Of a stretch of DNA of 64,000 nucleotides, positions 1-12,400 are shown one piece after another. The number at the start of each line of letters is the position of its first letter. Position 1 is the stretch's first letter. This DNA is from Bugula neritina (Eukaryota > Bryozoa > Gymnolaemata > Cheilostomatida > Bugulidae). The DNA lies in the NCBI GenBank assembly GCA_964035545.1, contig OZ037770.1:11088463-11152462 (forward strand). The letters are read 5' to 3'. The notes below the pieces were generated by a model. The model searched no databases and had not been told where the DNA came from. It worked only from the letters and a program-made list of their open reading frames with translations. Made by a program: the position numbers and the translations under genes.

Positions 1-935
1 CTAATCAAAGATATGGGTCATTGTTCATTATTACTGTTTTTATTAGTCATGTTAACTACTGCCCAGCAATGTAAACAATTAAGGTGTTGCGCAATAATTG
101 CGAAATAACCATGAAAGTTCCAATGTTTTGCTTTGTTTGGGTTTTCTATCTTTGAATAGTATTGGCATGTGGGGAATTTTTTCTACTAGAATTTTCTATA
201 CTGGAATGCTTGAGAATGTTCTAAAGTTTTTGTTTACTATAAATGCTGAGGCAGTTGTGTTTACTTAAATCAGTTCATTTTCATAAGTTCATCTGTGCAT
301 ATCTTACTGGAGAAACAAATTCTACTTATATTCACAACTCTATTTACTCTCAACTGGATTAGCAAGCTGTATGCTACCTGTCTATACACTTCTGAATACC
401 AGACTTTTCGAACTCGTCACACTGCTACCAAAGTTTTGTGACAATAAAAAATACTTGCTAGCTAATTGGTGCATTAGTTAGCATAAGGTTTGTTTAGAAC
501 CCAAAACATTGTATCACATTGCTAATTTCCAGTTATTTTTATTAAATCAGTTTTTTTTTAAATTTCAGAGTTTTGACATTCGACAAGAATTTTCTGATCA
601 ACAAATTATTTTATTTTATTTCATAATCATCTGAGCAAATATGAAAATTTAGTCATTATGTTTTTAGCGTGTTGTTTTGATACTAAAACTAAACTTTACA
701 TTGAAATAAAATCATCAAATTCTGAATAGCCATTAGCTAAAAGCAGATATGAGGATTTCCTGATCTTTTAAAAAAATTGTTTTCAGCAATAACTTTCTTA
801 AATGCTGTCGATTCAATGAGAGCTGATATTAAACTAGTGTAAACTTGCTGAGATTTGTAAGTTCTCAGTACCTAACAAAAACTATTGTTAAAACTTTTTC
901 CGTGCGAAGTTATATAATATTTATTAAAATTTTAG
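1..935. other. AT-rich stretch with no recognised gene
   Basis: I see no convincing coding exon, RNA gene or repeat boundary here. The sequence is AT-rich with stop codons in all frames. It may be intron or intergenic DNA upstream of the two possible exons that follow. Confidence 0.4.
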
Positions 936-1546
936 TTGATACTCTTGCCATATCATCTGATAGTGAGGACTTCTCATACTATGAATGTCAAGCCACAGGT
1001 AAAGAACCTGAATTAGAAGGTAGTGACTATGAAGTTGGTGCCTTCAGTCATGCAGAAAGCTTGTCTGGTAGTTATTATATCTATGCTATGTTTTTTATCT
1101 GTGATAAGTAGGCAATTGATCAACTTCCAAAATAATAAAAGTATATCATCATTTGCAATATTTCTATTCAGAATGGTATTGGCTAATTAAGCCTAAAGTT
1201 TCGGCAATTTTCATTGACAGGAGTATTGAGTGTTGAAATACAGTATGTATGATTACAACCATTGAGTAGATTATACAACTTAAGTTTATCCAGTAATAGT
1301 TTGATTGGTGGCTATGGTCATGCAGCATGTAGTTTTTTAGCTGTTCAGTTAATATAATTTCTCAATAAATGTATAGGATTAACACGTTTTATTTGTTTTA
1401 TAGAAGTGACTGGTAAACCTGAAGGCAGAAAGGCAGAGCCAATTGGGTACAGTGGCAAACAGAAAGATCCAAGAGGTGAAACAAGTCAAGAAGGTGTTTC
1501 ACATTCGTTGATGGAAATGTTTTACAGAAATATGAACAAACAATAG
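936..1546 (+). CDS. Possible last two exons of an unidentified acidic/polar protein
   Basis: Two candidate exons join cleanly: 936-1067 (acceptor TTTTAG, donor GGTAGT, phase 1 at both ends) and 1404-1546 (acceptor TTTATAG, ending at TAG 1544-1546). The encoded tail of about 90 residues is rich in Glu, Ser, Gly and Lys and has two similar motifs, TGKEPE in the first exon and TGKPEG in the second, suggesting a low-complexity or repeat-bearing C-terminus. I recognise no domain. The first exon begins in phase 1, so more exons would lie upstream, possibly outside the window. The evidence is splice-site and phase compatibility plus composition only, so the gene could be spurious. Confidence 0.3.
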
Positions 1547-2080
1547 AATATAATGGTTATAGCTGTGTCAGGGCTACTAGGTTCAGAATTGCTGTACTTG
1601 CATATTAATATAAAATGGTTTGAACAACTATATGCATTAGTAGTAGTAGTAGGATTATAAGAGAAATTTATAGATTATAACTTGTATTACATGTTACTAA
1701 CATATTATTTTATATAAACTTCAATATATCATTTAGTCCATGGCATTATAAATTATATTTTCCTTTTAATTTTAATAAGTTTGAGTGTTAAATGGTAAAA
1801 CATTTGTCATTGATAATTTATATAAAGTTTAAAACTCAACCTCCGAATTGCAAATTGATAAAATTACAACAAAACTTAATCAATATGAATTTGGTTTAAT
1901 ATTAATTAGTTTGTTTTCAATGAAGAGGCATTTGACTTCTAGCAAAATTTTAGAATTTTCTTTTTACTTCTTATTTTTATTAATTTCTGGTTCCTGCAAT
2001 AAAAGTAATCAATTTAAGTCCCTTATAGTTGTTTAAAGAGCACAGTTATTTTATTGTTGATATTCATATGCTTTTTTCTG

Positions 2081-2083
<3 letters not shown>
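1547..2083. other. Intergenic AT-rich DNA
   Basis: No gene or clear repeat seen. A short (TAG)n-like run lies near 1631-1650. The stretch ends at the first long TA microsatellite. Confidence 0.4.

Positions 2084-2135
<52 letters not shown>
2084..2135. repeat. (TA)n microsatellite
   Basis: About 25 uninterrupted TA dinucleotides. Open reading frames across it are (Ile-Tyr)n artefacts on both strands and should not be annotated. Confidence 0.95.
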
Positions 2136-2137
<2 letters not shown>

Positions 2138-2293
2138 AATCTGTGGACAGCAGCTGTTTCGGGATTTGTCCCCTCATCAGCACAGAACAGAGTACCATGG
2201 CCCACACCTTCGCAATAGTAAAACTTATAGTTTTACTAAAGCATATTTAAAAGGTGTGTAAACTCAAGCCAGAGTGCTCAAGTGACTCAAGTG

Positions 2294-2436
2294 ACATTTT
2301 ATCTTATGACTGTGTGCTGAGCACACAAAACTAGCAGTAATATTTAGATGTTTCAAATGAAATTTGTATCGTGCAATGCTTTTTATTACTCTACTCTGCC
2401 CTGTATTGAGCCCTTTGTAGTGCTAAACCATAAAAC

Positions 2437-2506
<70 letters not shown>

Positions 2507-2649
2507 GTTTTATGGTTTAGCACTACAAAGGGCTCAATGCAGGGCAGAGCAGAGTGATAAAAAGCATTGCACGATACAAATTTCATTTGAAACATCTAAA
2601 TATTACTGCTAGTTTTGTGTGCTCAGCACACAGTCATCAGATAAAATGT
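2294..2649. mobile_element. Foldback (inverted-repeat) element with TA-repeat loop
   Basis: Two arms of about 145 bp are near-perfect reverse complements around a (TA)n core at about 2439-2504. The left arm starts ACATTTTATCTTATGACTG and the right arm ends CATCAGATAAAATGT. The arms share, in opposite orientation, GTGTGCTGAGCACAC and the stretch around CCCTTTGTAGTGCTAAACC. Both strands therefore show nearly identical 69-aa ORFs, which are mirror images and not genes. This is the structure of a foldback or MITE element. No transposase is present. Confidence 0.85.
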
Positions 2650-2750
2650 AATTACATTTTATCTGATGATTGTGTGCTGAGCACATGAAACTAATAGTAA
2701 TAAACTATTTTAAATCGAATTTTATCATACAGTACTTCTTATTCCAGGTG
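2650..2750. repeat. Third, divergent arm of the foldback family
   Basis: Immediately after the 356-bp palindrome the sequence restarts with ATTACATTTTATCTGATGA and GTGTGCTGAGCACA, then diverges while staying alignable to the left arm. This suggests a second, truncated copy inserted in or joined to the first. Confidence 0.6.
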
Positions 2751-3300
2751 TAAGATTTCTTTATTGGTATGCTTCCATGAGAATATAATAATATGTATGT
2801 AGGTGGTGCCCTTCCGACTTCTAGCTGTGGACTGATTCTATACTGGCAAGCTTACCCTGTTATAGTCTAGATATCGGGCACCCCAAATTATAAAATATTC
2901 CATCAAAACTTCGGGCATCCCAAACTTCAGGACCTCCGAATCAGACACCCCGGACTTTGGGATGCATGAACTTTGGCCAAATAATCGCATTCACATGACA
3001 AAAAATAAAAATATTTTGATGGTATATGTAAAAGAAAGCTCACTCTAACTCTATTATAAATAACAATAAAAGTAATTCCAAAGGTATTTACATAAAAGAA
3101 AGATAATCCCACAATCTATTACATTCTCTCTCCAACAAAAAGTACCCCCTTTCTGATAACAACAATTCAGTACTCCCCAAAAAGAAAGAAACAAACAATA
3201 CATATATGAATAAAATGCATGAACTCTATTTCGGACACCTAGATTTTCAAAAATTGTAAATATGCGCCGTTAATATAATACATATAAAAACATTTACCCC
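2751..3300. other. Gene-free stretch between repeat elements
   Basis: No coding exon found. A short C-rich passage at about 2878-2965 repeats the pattern CACCCC/GCATCCCAAACTT imperfectly. The rest is A-rich. Confidence 0.35.
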
Positions 3301-4805
3301 GGTTAAGTACATTGAGGCACGACATTGGTGACTACGAACGGTGGCTTTCCACCATCCGCTCCACGCAGCATACCCACCTCCTTAGCATCTTTAACTTCTG
3401 AGTACATCGGCTCATCTGTTGCCATAAGAGCCAAATTTCTGCTTTTGGGAGGCTATCTGTCCCATGTGGTGTTCCATTTGCTTGTAGTGTCTGGGAGGGG
3501 GTTAGTCACCGCTCGTCTGTCCTTCGACTGGTTGGGTCATCTCCGACCTTGGTCAGCACGACCCAAAGTGGCAGGGTGACTGTTGACCAAATGGCTGGGT
3601 ATGGCGACTGATGTTTTTCTTTCGAGTCGTTCCTCATTAGCCGACATGTGGGGAACCCAATGGAGGGAGCTTCCCGTTTCTGGAGATCTTCCGCATGTGG
3701 TAGTACCAGGTCGCAGAACTCACTGAAGGTGGCGGCATACACGACAGATGTTCTGCTCGGTGTGGCAGCGGGCAATGCGCTGATGCCTTATCTCAAAGTC
3801 CTGCTGATAGGAAAATTCTCCACACAGGTAGAACATGTTTAAAAAATGTTTGAAGGCATATACCCTAAGCCGCCGGGTGTTCACGTTGGCCCATAACTGG
3901 CGGATTTTGCAATGGGCCGCGGGCGTTTAACGGCTTCCTCTCATTGCGAGGACTATTCCTGTGACCATGTCCTTTTGCGCCACAACCCCAGCATGAAGTG
4001 GGCCATGCTCCGGCAAGAGCCAGCCTTGACCTTGTCCATCGATCAGCGGGCTTCCCATGTTGGGAATGTTTTAGCTCCGCCATCAATTACTTTACCATCT
4101 GTCATTGCAGAGACTGGGACATTGATTAGACATGTTGCCGTCGAAATGAAAGCAGGTGCCGCATCCCACGTTTTCACTTCTACCTGATGAGTGTTCACCT
4201 TTAATATGTGCATTCTATGGCTTGGTAATATACCTGGTCATGTCTGAGCAACAGTTTGCTATATACAATCTGTGCCAGCCGTGCCACTGTCTCCATATGC
4301 TCCTGCAAAGAGGTATTAGGCTTATGCCTCAGTCTTCACAGGTGAGCTCTGTCATCACTGGCATTACTGTTGGTGATGCCAAAGCAGGAGAATCTCAATG
4401 CAACAAAGGTACTACTGACATTGGCTTTTAGGTCATAGGGTTTGGCCCGTACGATCAAACATAGCTGTAAGTCAAGGAGTGTTACACGAGGAGGCCATTT
4501 AGAAATGGCTGCAACATTGATAAACTTTATGATAAACTGCTCTATGTCTTCATCTTCATTAAAGACAAGACCTTTAAGGCAGTACCTGTCACCAGGAGAT
4601 GCCTAGTCAGTCTCGTTGTTACAGAGGGGAGGTGGGACAAGAGCTTCAGCCGCCTCTCATTTGTCCACCGCGGGATCCACAGCTTCCTCAACCCCCTGGG
4701 GGTCCAATTTCTACCACACATCTTTCTTTAGCCACTGCTATGTTGTTGCTCCATTTCACTGGAGGAGCATTGGTCCCAACAATTATATCCCACGACTGTC
4801 ACCAC
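3300..4805 (-). pseudogene. Decayed gag region of an LTR retrotransposon
   Basis: Read on the minus strand, the stretch just inside the LTR (about 4590 down to 4230) gives a gag-like segment with motifs such as EDIEQFI and SLQEHMETVARLAQI, interrupted by at least one stop. Further on (4086-3865), a zinc-knuckle-like CWGCGAKGH follows, in which the last Cys of the CCHC pattern is replaced. The region is clearly more GC-rich than its surroundings, supporting foreign origin. No protease, reverse transcriptase or integrase is visible before the sequence returns to AT-rich DNA at about 3300, so the element is truncated and inactive. Ty3-type gag is the likely class, but no pol is left to prove it. 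Confidence 0.65.
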
Positions 4806-5264
4806 TGTTGTAATTTTGTGCAGTGACTAAATTACTAAGCGTAAGTTTTGTGGAACCAATGCTAGAACATAGCTCTTTATTGCGAGTGAGACAGCAGAAT
4901 GACTTAGGTACATCAATCAATAATTATATTTACAGATAATTAGTACAAGAAAAGATATTAGTTATAAAAATCAACAGTGAACTATAGAACTACACATAAG
5001 TAAAGTTTCTATCCGAGTGTGTCAGTCCATGTGAATCATCCTGTTTATATAGCAAAGCTTTGTTCCTATCGGTTTGTGTCTTCCGGGTCTGCTGCGAGTC
5101 TCAATTCCGGCAGCAGTGACCGCTATTTTGCTGCGGAGAGGGTGCAAAATCCTGTCGGTAGAATCATTCAGTGCACATGTGTGCGCGTCATGTGTTATGA
5201 TGTAAAAATAGAAACAGTATTTCTTACGAAGTGGTAGTGAGCCTCTCGCTGAGCTGTAATAACA
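4806..5264 (-). repeat. Probable LTR of the same retrotransposon
   Basis: On the minus strand this 459-bp segment begins TGTTATTACAGCTC and ends AATTACAACA, so its ends are TGTT...AACA. Inside, in the right order for an LTR, are a TATA-like box CTATATAAAC (plus 5044-5053) and a polyadenylation signal AATAAA (plus 4876-4881). Directly inside the LTR comes GTGGTGACAGTCGTGGG, where a primer-binding site would be expected. No partner LTR was found at the other end, so this is an inference from internal features. Confidence 0.55.
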
Positions 5265-6414
5265 GTCATGTATTATTAATCAAGCAGATGGTAAATGTCA
5301 CGGCAATGTTGGGGGGTAGCATGATGTATGTCACGCCGACTACAATATTTTAATCATGGCAAGACAGCCATGGTAATCTATAGTATTCTACGCATTATAT
5401 ATATTATTCTATTATATATTACATATGCACTAATGCAGTAAGAAACACCGTGCATAAGATAGGCTGCAACTAATTTGTGAAGTATAATAATATAATATAT
5501 GAAGAGTGCTAGGTTACATATGGACAGTACTGGTTGACTATATATGCATTGAAAAGAAATATTGTAAAATGGATTGGTATTTTGCCATATGTTTGTAGCA
5601 GGTTACCCTCAACTGCTTTTCATTTTGCTATTTTAGTATTGAGCTAAAGCTTTCTTTTTGCTCTTTTGTGATCAAAATAAAACTAGGTATTTCAACTTGT
5701 AATTTGTATTTCTTATACGTATCATATAATCTTAATCATTATGGTTGCATGTTTTAGATGTCAAAATGATATTATTAACTATATAATATTTTTGCATTGC
5801 ATAACCCTGGTCTCCATAATAATAAAATTCAGATAACCGCTGAAGTATCAGGGTTGCAGGCATTATATCGCTATGAGTGCTTGGAAGAGCATATATATCT
5901 ATACTTTAAGGCATAATAAAACAATAAATAAATACATTAATTTAAATAAGGCAAGGTAATAAATGATGAAATTCTTTTTGAAGATGATTGATAACACTGA
6001 TTGAACAAGTGTCTTCACAGCATATCTTTTTCAGCAATTGTTGCTTATCTTAGTATTCAAGTGAAGAATGAAATTCCTATTTACTGTGAGTTCATATTGC
6101 TATAAACTAACTGACTGGTAGCTATTTGCTATTTGCTCAACTATTCTTGAAGGAGCATGAACTACAGTAGGACACCAAAAGTAATATAGTAGGTACAGTA
6201 CCGGAATTTCTATTACTGTTTCAAGTATGTAAGTTTATATTAATAGAAACTGTTTCTTATTATTTTAACATCAAAACTGAACATCTGAATAATGTTATTA
6301 AATATATTGCTTTGTATTCTTTCAATGATAAAACCACTAAAGACACACAAACACACAAGGGCACATATTGATTTCTGTATTCGATGTAATGCACAGCAGA
6401 CTCAATTTTAGAAA
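5265..6414. other. Upstream region of the TRIM-PARP gene
   Basis: AT-rich DNA with no recognised exon or repeat boundary. The promoter and 5' UTR of the gene starting at 6415 probably lie here. I cannot point to a TATA box with confidence. Confidence 0.35.
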
Positions 6415-9400
6415 ATGGCAGCTGCTGCAAGTTCAGATACAATGTCGAGGAAATGTGGGTTCTGCCTTCAAGTAGATGATGATTTGGTAGATCCTAAGCA
6501 ACTTCCCTGTTCTCATATACACTGTGGTCAGTGTCTCAAAGAGGCCTTTAGTATTGCAAGAATACTGAGGTGTCCCCATTGCAGGTAACAAACAGTTTGT
6601 CAAATGATATTTATCAAAAAAGCTTTGAGTGGCATGTGGTTTGATGAAATATGATATCTTATAATTCTTTCTCAACGTTTAAATGCATTGATTCTAATTT
6701 TTTGTTTAAATAAAGATGTAAGTCAATAGATTGATTGGTTTTAACTGTTAGACTGTTTTGGCACCTGTATATCTATGTCGACTTGTGTTTGAATATTTTT
6801 GGCTGCTGCTTTTGTAGTACCGGTCCAGTGCAAGGAACTTTTTTTCAGCTCAAGCATATTTTCTTTGTAATTTAAAATAAAATGTAAACTAATTGTTTTT
6901 GACATATAATATACTTGGGAAAAAAAATTACATTTATTCAATTAAATTGTAACTGATGAAACTATACAAATTATTATTTCAGAGTTTTGTAAAACTTCAA
7001 TAAGCCAAGCTAGAGTCAATAAAAAATATTTTAATACACAATATTTCAAACTTATTACATTATAATACAATACTTTTTATAAAGGTTTAATCTTTGACAA
7101 AGATGGTTTTAAAAAGTGGTACTGTTTTCCCAACTGTTCCTTACAAATATATGCATTGCACTGGTTTTGTCGCTTTAAATCATCATTTCAGCCTTAAAAT
7201 GCTGTTTGTAGTCAAATATTTGAAGGAGATGTGAAAAATTTGCCCTCCGCTAAAGAGCCTACAGAAGAATCTTTACAAATAATATGCGATCCTTGTTATA
7301 AGAATAGAGGAGAACGTATTGCAGCTGTTATTTGTTGTTCCTCGTGCAAAAAGAACTACTGCCTTTCACACAAGAAGGTGTGATATCATTTATACATACT
7401 ACCAAGTGGTTAAGTTGTTTAGGTTTTTGATAATCACTCACTAAACTGTTATTTCAACTCGACCAGCGGCGCAAAAAATTAAGTTTTATGCATTTAAACA
7501 GAAACTTAATTCAAAACATAATGTCACTTCTTTGCATAATTATAAAATTTAATAAATAGCTTCAAATTAAATAAACTGAATATTGACCATTTTTGTAAAA
7601 ATTTGGCAGCAAATCAAAACACACTAAAAAATTTTGCTTCATGTAAATAGTTTTTTATTAAAATTTAAATAAAAGAAGGATAGAAATGTGGTGTTGAAAA
7701 ACTAATATAGAAGATATCAATGAGTCATCAAAACCAAGTTTTGGTAGCGAAAGCAATGGAATTATTTTGGCTAGTAAAACATAATGAGTTGTTCAATATA
7801 TTATATTGAAATTATATTTTAATTTGTTACAGAAACATAAAGAGATGCTTGGTGACCATGAAACACTGACAATACAAGAATATAGAGCAAATGCTAACAA
7901 GATGAAAGTTAGATTCTGTGATAAACATAAAGATCAGCCTTACAGTGTTGGATGTAGAGATTGTCTGAGTCTCTGTTGTGTAAAATGTCTGTCTGGTTTG
8001 AAAAACTGTACCACGGGTGAGTGGATCAAAATTACACATAGGCATTAGTAATTGTTTAATAATAATATAGTAGCACTAGTGATTGGATAACAGAGAGCGT
8101 AGAGAATTTCAGGTACCCATTATTGTTTCCCCATGTAGCGTGTGCCTCTGTCATGCTACTTTGTATACCCCATTGAATACCATTGCCCTCTCGTAAATTA
8201 CTATGCAAATCCTTTGTAACACATGCCTGACTTAGATTACATACAAAATTAATCTGGTTGGCCAACAATAATATGGGTGATCACAGCATCTATACCCCCT
8301 GTTCACACATTGCCGTACGGTACGCCGTAACAGCAAATTTTCGCCATCTTTGTTAACATCAGGGCTGAATCGTACTTTGGTATACACTGCGGCATTGATC
8401 AAGCAGTGCTTGATTCAAAAAATCGCAGCAGGCCCCCATTGGGTAGAGTTGATCTGGTACTAAAATTTAAAAAACATTTTCACTAGTTTATTTTAATCGC
8501 TTATTGTCAATTTAAATTAACTAATTCAAAATTTTTTAAAGATCAAAAATCTTTTTCCGGCTTTTGTAAAATTGAACTCAGCTTAAAATTTAACTTTTTC
8601 CTAATTAGAAAAGCACGTAAACCAAAAACTTAAAAATCATTTGGACAGCTAAAATATTTATTATTCAAATTAGTTCGCACAATTATTTTGAAGCACAATT
8701 AAATTTAAAAGAGAATTCTTCTTTGAATTTATTTAAATGGTGCGACAAATTTGTGAATAATATCCAAATGCATTCAAATTACCGCAGACAATAATGAACC
8801 TCATTTTGATTGGTCACAACTCAACGTCATGCGTTGTACTTTATGTCAATGTGTGAACGCCTGTTAACAAAACGTAACAGCGGCGCCATTCTGTGTGTGT
8901 TATTGCGGTTCACGGTATGGCAATGTGTGAACAGGAAGATAGATGGTCACTCAAATTAATTAGAGCTACTATGATACTGCATAGTTGCCGCAGTGACAAT
9001 AATCCGGCAGGCCAATCACACTGCCTCGGCGAAACAGTCACACTTTGGTGCTACTCACATACAGTCTTAAATCATATTGTATTACTAGTTATTATATTTT
9101 TCTCATTAACTGACAGACTTGGGCTTTTTTTGTGCTGCAAGTCACCAATACACTGAATCAAAATGTTGAAGATTTTGAAGCACTTTTAGCTAGTAACTAC
9201 TAACAGTCAATAGATTAGTAAATACTGAGCCCTTGAGAAGGTTTGAAGTAGTACACACAGTATATAAATTGCACAAGACTGGTACATATACAGAGGTTAC
9301 CACTTATTAACTGCCATTGTTTCCTTATAACTGTTAGGTGCTTCTCACAAACTCCTTTCCATAGAGGAGTTACTTGCTGAGTTGATGAAAGACATCAACA

Positions 9401-12400
9401 AGTTGACCTCTGACCTACTGAATAAAGAAGGAGAGTTGTCTTCTCTAAGTAAGAAAGCTGGTAAATCAATATCTGAGTTTGAGACACAAACTGACACGTT
9501 TATAAAACTTCTGCACACAACTAGAGATAAGCAGGTAAAACATATATGGTTATTTTTTGTTATTAAACTAAAAAAAGTATGTTTAAAATTTTGAAAATGT
9601 CATGCAGTAAATTTCACGCTCTATCTAATAATATATTTTTTCTGATGAGCAATATACGTATGTTATATCACTTCTAAATCGGTTGTGAGAGTTTCCACCC
9701 ATCAATTTGCTTTATAAAGAACAGATATATGTAGTTTAAACAGATGTGGAATATTTGTCTAATATTATGCTGGAATGCTATTATAAGCAATATATAGAGT
9801 TATTTATATAATTTTTTATTATAAGAGTTGTCATGCAGAAAGTGTAGAAGCCATTTAATGTTCTGGTTGAGCGGCCATGTTGCTAATTGCTTGTTCTTCT
9901 TTCAGATTTGTTTATGCAACAACAGTAAACATAATACATTTAAAATATTGCTTTCAGATAATATTATATTACTTTTGTTTCCTATTACATCTTTTCATTT
10001 TTACTACCAATATTTATTACTAATCCTAGTTATTATTACTTATATAGATGTAAAAATTATTATTTATAAGTTGTCTACCAGTAGAGTAGTGTAACCAATG
10101 CCTGTTGCTTGACAGTTTGGCATTAGCTTGTTTATGGTAAGACAAGGTGATGCAGTGCTTAACAGCTTAATTAAGAGCTTTAAACACTATACGTATAACC
10201 TCATAACAAATCACATTTGGAAAACAGGCCTAGCCAAAACCTAACCAATTCAATAACTTCACTACATTTTAAAGCAAAATTTTATAATAGTAATCCTGGT
10301 TTTTTAGCCAAACAGTCAAATCATGCATTTCTAAACTAACAGCAGCCTCATTTGAAAATGATGAAAACTAGAATTGCCAAAAATATGTGCCTATAAGAAA
10401 GCTATAATATGGTGAACTGGTTGCTTTTAGTAAAAGTTGCTTTGATAGGCAGACATATTTACTAATTTTTGCTAGTTTTGTTCTAACATACCAATAAATG
10501 CTAAAACTGAGCACTCAAGAAAAATTTGTATGTATGGCAATACCACTGAATTTTATATAATAAAATGGTAATCAAAAATTTAAAAATATTATATATGCCA
10601 TAAAAAACTACCACGCCTTTATTAGCAAAGTACAAGCTTAAAACTTGGTTTCACAAATTGCAAAATTTTATATTAGTGCTGTACTGTTGTTATTAATATT
10701 ACATGTAGCTACAAGCTATTACACTGGAATACCAGAAGTTAGAGACTCAATTCATGGAACAGAGAAAGGCTAGACAAGCTCAAATAAACAAATTTCTGGA
10801 AGAAAAAGTCAATACAGTTTGGTCTACAATTCAGCTACAGAGGTTAAGAATTGAGGCTAAGCTCAAAAAACTTCATCAGGTCAGTTTTTTGGTTACTACA
10901 TATGCACAGCTTTACATTGCATAAATCTCCTGTTGACCAAATACTAAACTCAAGTTCTTTTATTAGCTTATTGCATGTCCAGCTGCCTATATATTAAAGA
11001 AAGTGGCCGTCAATGATATACGGTAGTTTGCAGTGCATAGATATAAAGACTCATTTTACAAACTTAAGGTTTAAATTATAAGCCAAAGGTGGGGTACTTA
11101 ATATATATTGTTCTTTAGCGCATGCAACTTACTACTCTATGTTAAAAGGTGGATGTGATTACCCAATACAGACAAACTAAAAACGAATTTGGAAAGCTTA
11201 TAGCTATGGAGATGCCAGAATTATTTTTGGAATTTCCAACTCTGCATACTATTGGTAAAAAAACCCATTTGATTTCCCATAAATTAGTTTTATGATAATA
11301 ATCAATTACTACCAGTTATTTGTTAACAAATGATTGTTTTTAGCACACAAACAGCTCTGTTTTATTTATTTCATCAATATATATATACATAAAGTAAAAA
11401 GAATACAATTAGGAATCACCCAAAGAAGGTAATGATGGGGCCCAATGGTGCGCCATAGCAGAGGCTAGTGAAAGCGCAGGGCCTAAAATGAATAACAGTT
11501 AGTCAGTTAAGTCAGTCAAGTTATGTGAATTAAATTGAGTCCGTTAAGTAAGTCAAGAAAGTAAGTCAGTAATGTATATTGTATCATTAGTGAAGATGTT
11601 ATTTGCTTATTTCCCTATAGAATTTTTGTTTTTCATGTGAGAATTTCTATTTTTTTAAATCGGTAAACTATATATGTTTAGATTTAAAAAAGAATATTGC
11701 GATAAAAATGGGACAAGAAGATTTTGCTATTGGTAAGCAGTTTTCTCTATCTGTTTTTATTTACCTTTAACTTTTGGATAGGTAAAAATTGCAGTAATTA
11801 AATACGATAAATAATCAATTATTAATATAGTCTACATAAGAATACAAATGATAATTATCAATAGTCCAGTTTTGTCATATTATTTTTATTCTAAAAGAGC
11901 AATATTTGATACTGGAACTTTTACATTTTACACTGTAAAAACACAGCTGACAGTTCAATTAAAAATTAACTTTCAACAACTCACAAGTTAACTTATTACC
12001 GTTATCTGCTTCACCAGGTGGACAAGTCTACTGGGAAGAGCCAATTGCCAAACAACAGAAAATCTTATTGAAACCAGAAAGTGCAGAGTATCAAAGTGTA
12101 ATGAAATCTTTCAGCCAGCATGCTGTTCAGACAATGCTAGCTGGTGGTTCTATGCAATCTAACAACCAGACTCAGGTAATAACTTAAATTAAGCTGATTT
12201 AAGAAATTTTTAATATAACCTGCTTTTTAGTCGCTATATATCTAGCAAACTAAACAAAGCAAATTTTTAGCTAGAAAAAATTTAATGTTACTTCAGTGAT
12301 ACTGTAACTTTCCTATTTTAGGTTAATAATATAAGACTTCATGGTGATCGAAGACGCCAATTTCCAAAAGTTGCCCAGTCTAATCAGTCCATTGGCAAAA

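Noticed and set aside
2348-2595. Two 69-aa ORFs with nearly the same sequence on opposite strands
   Set aside because: Mirror images produced by the palindrome and its TA loop, not genes.
3506-3775. Independent 89-aa minus-strand gene
   Set aside because: Lies in the decayed retrotransposon region and is better read as remnant gag/downstream sequence.
8893-9156. 87-aa ORF in intron 3 of the TRIM-PARP gene
   Set aside because: Starts inside the right end of a MITE and runs into intron sequence, with no domain or splice support.
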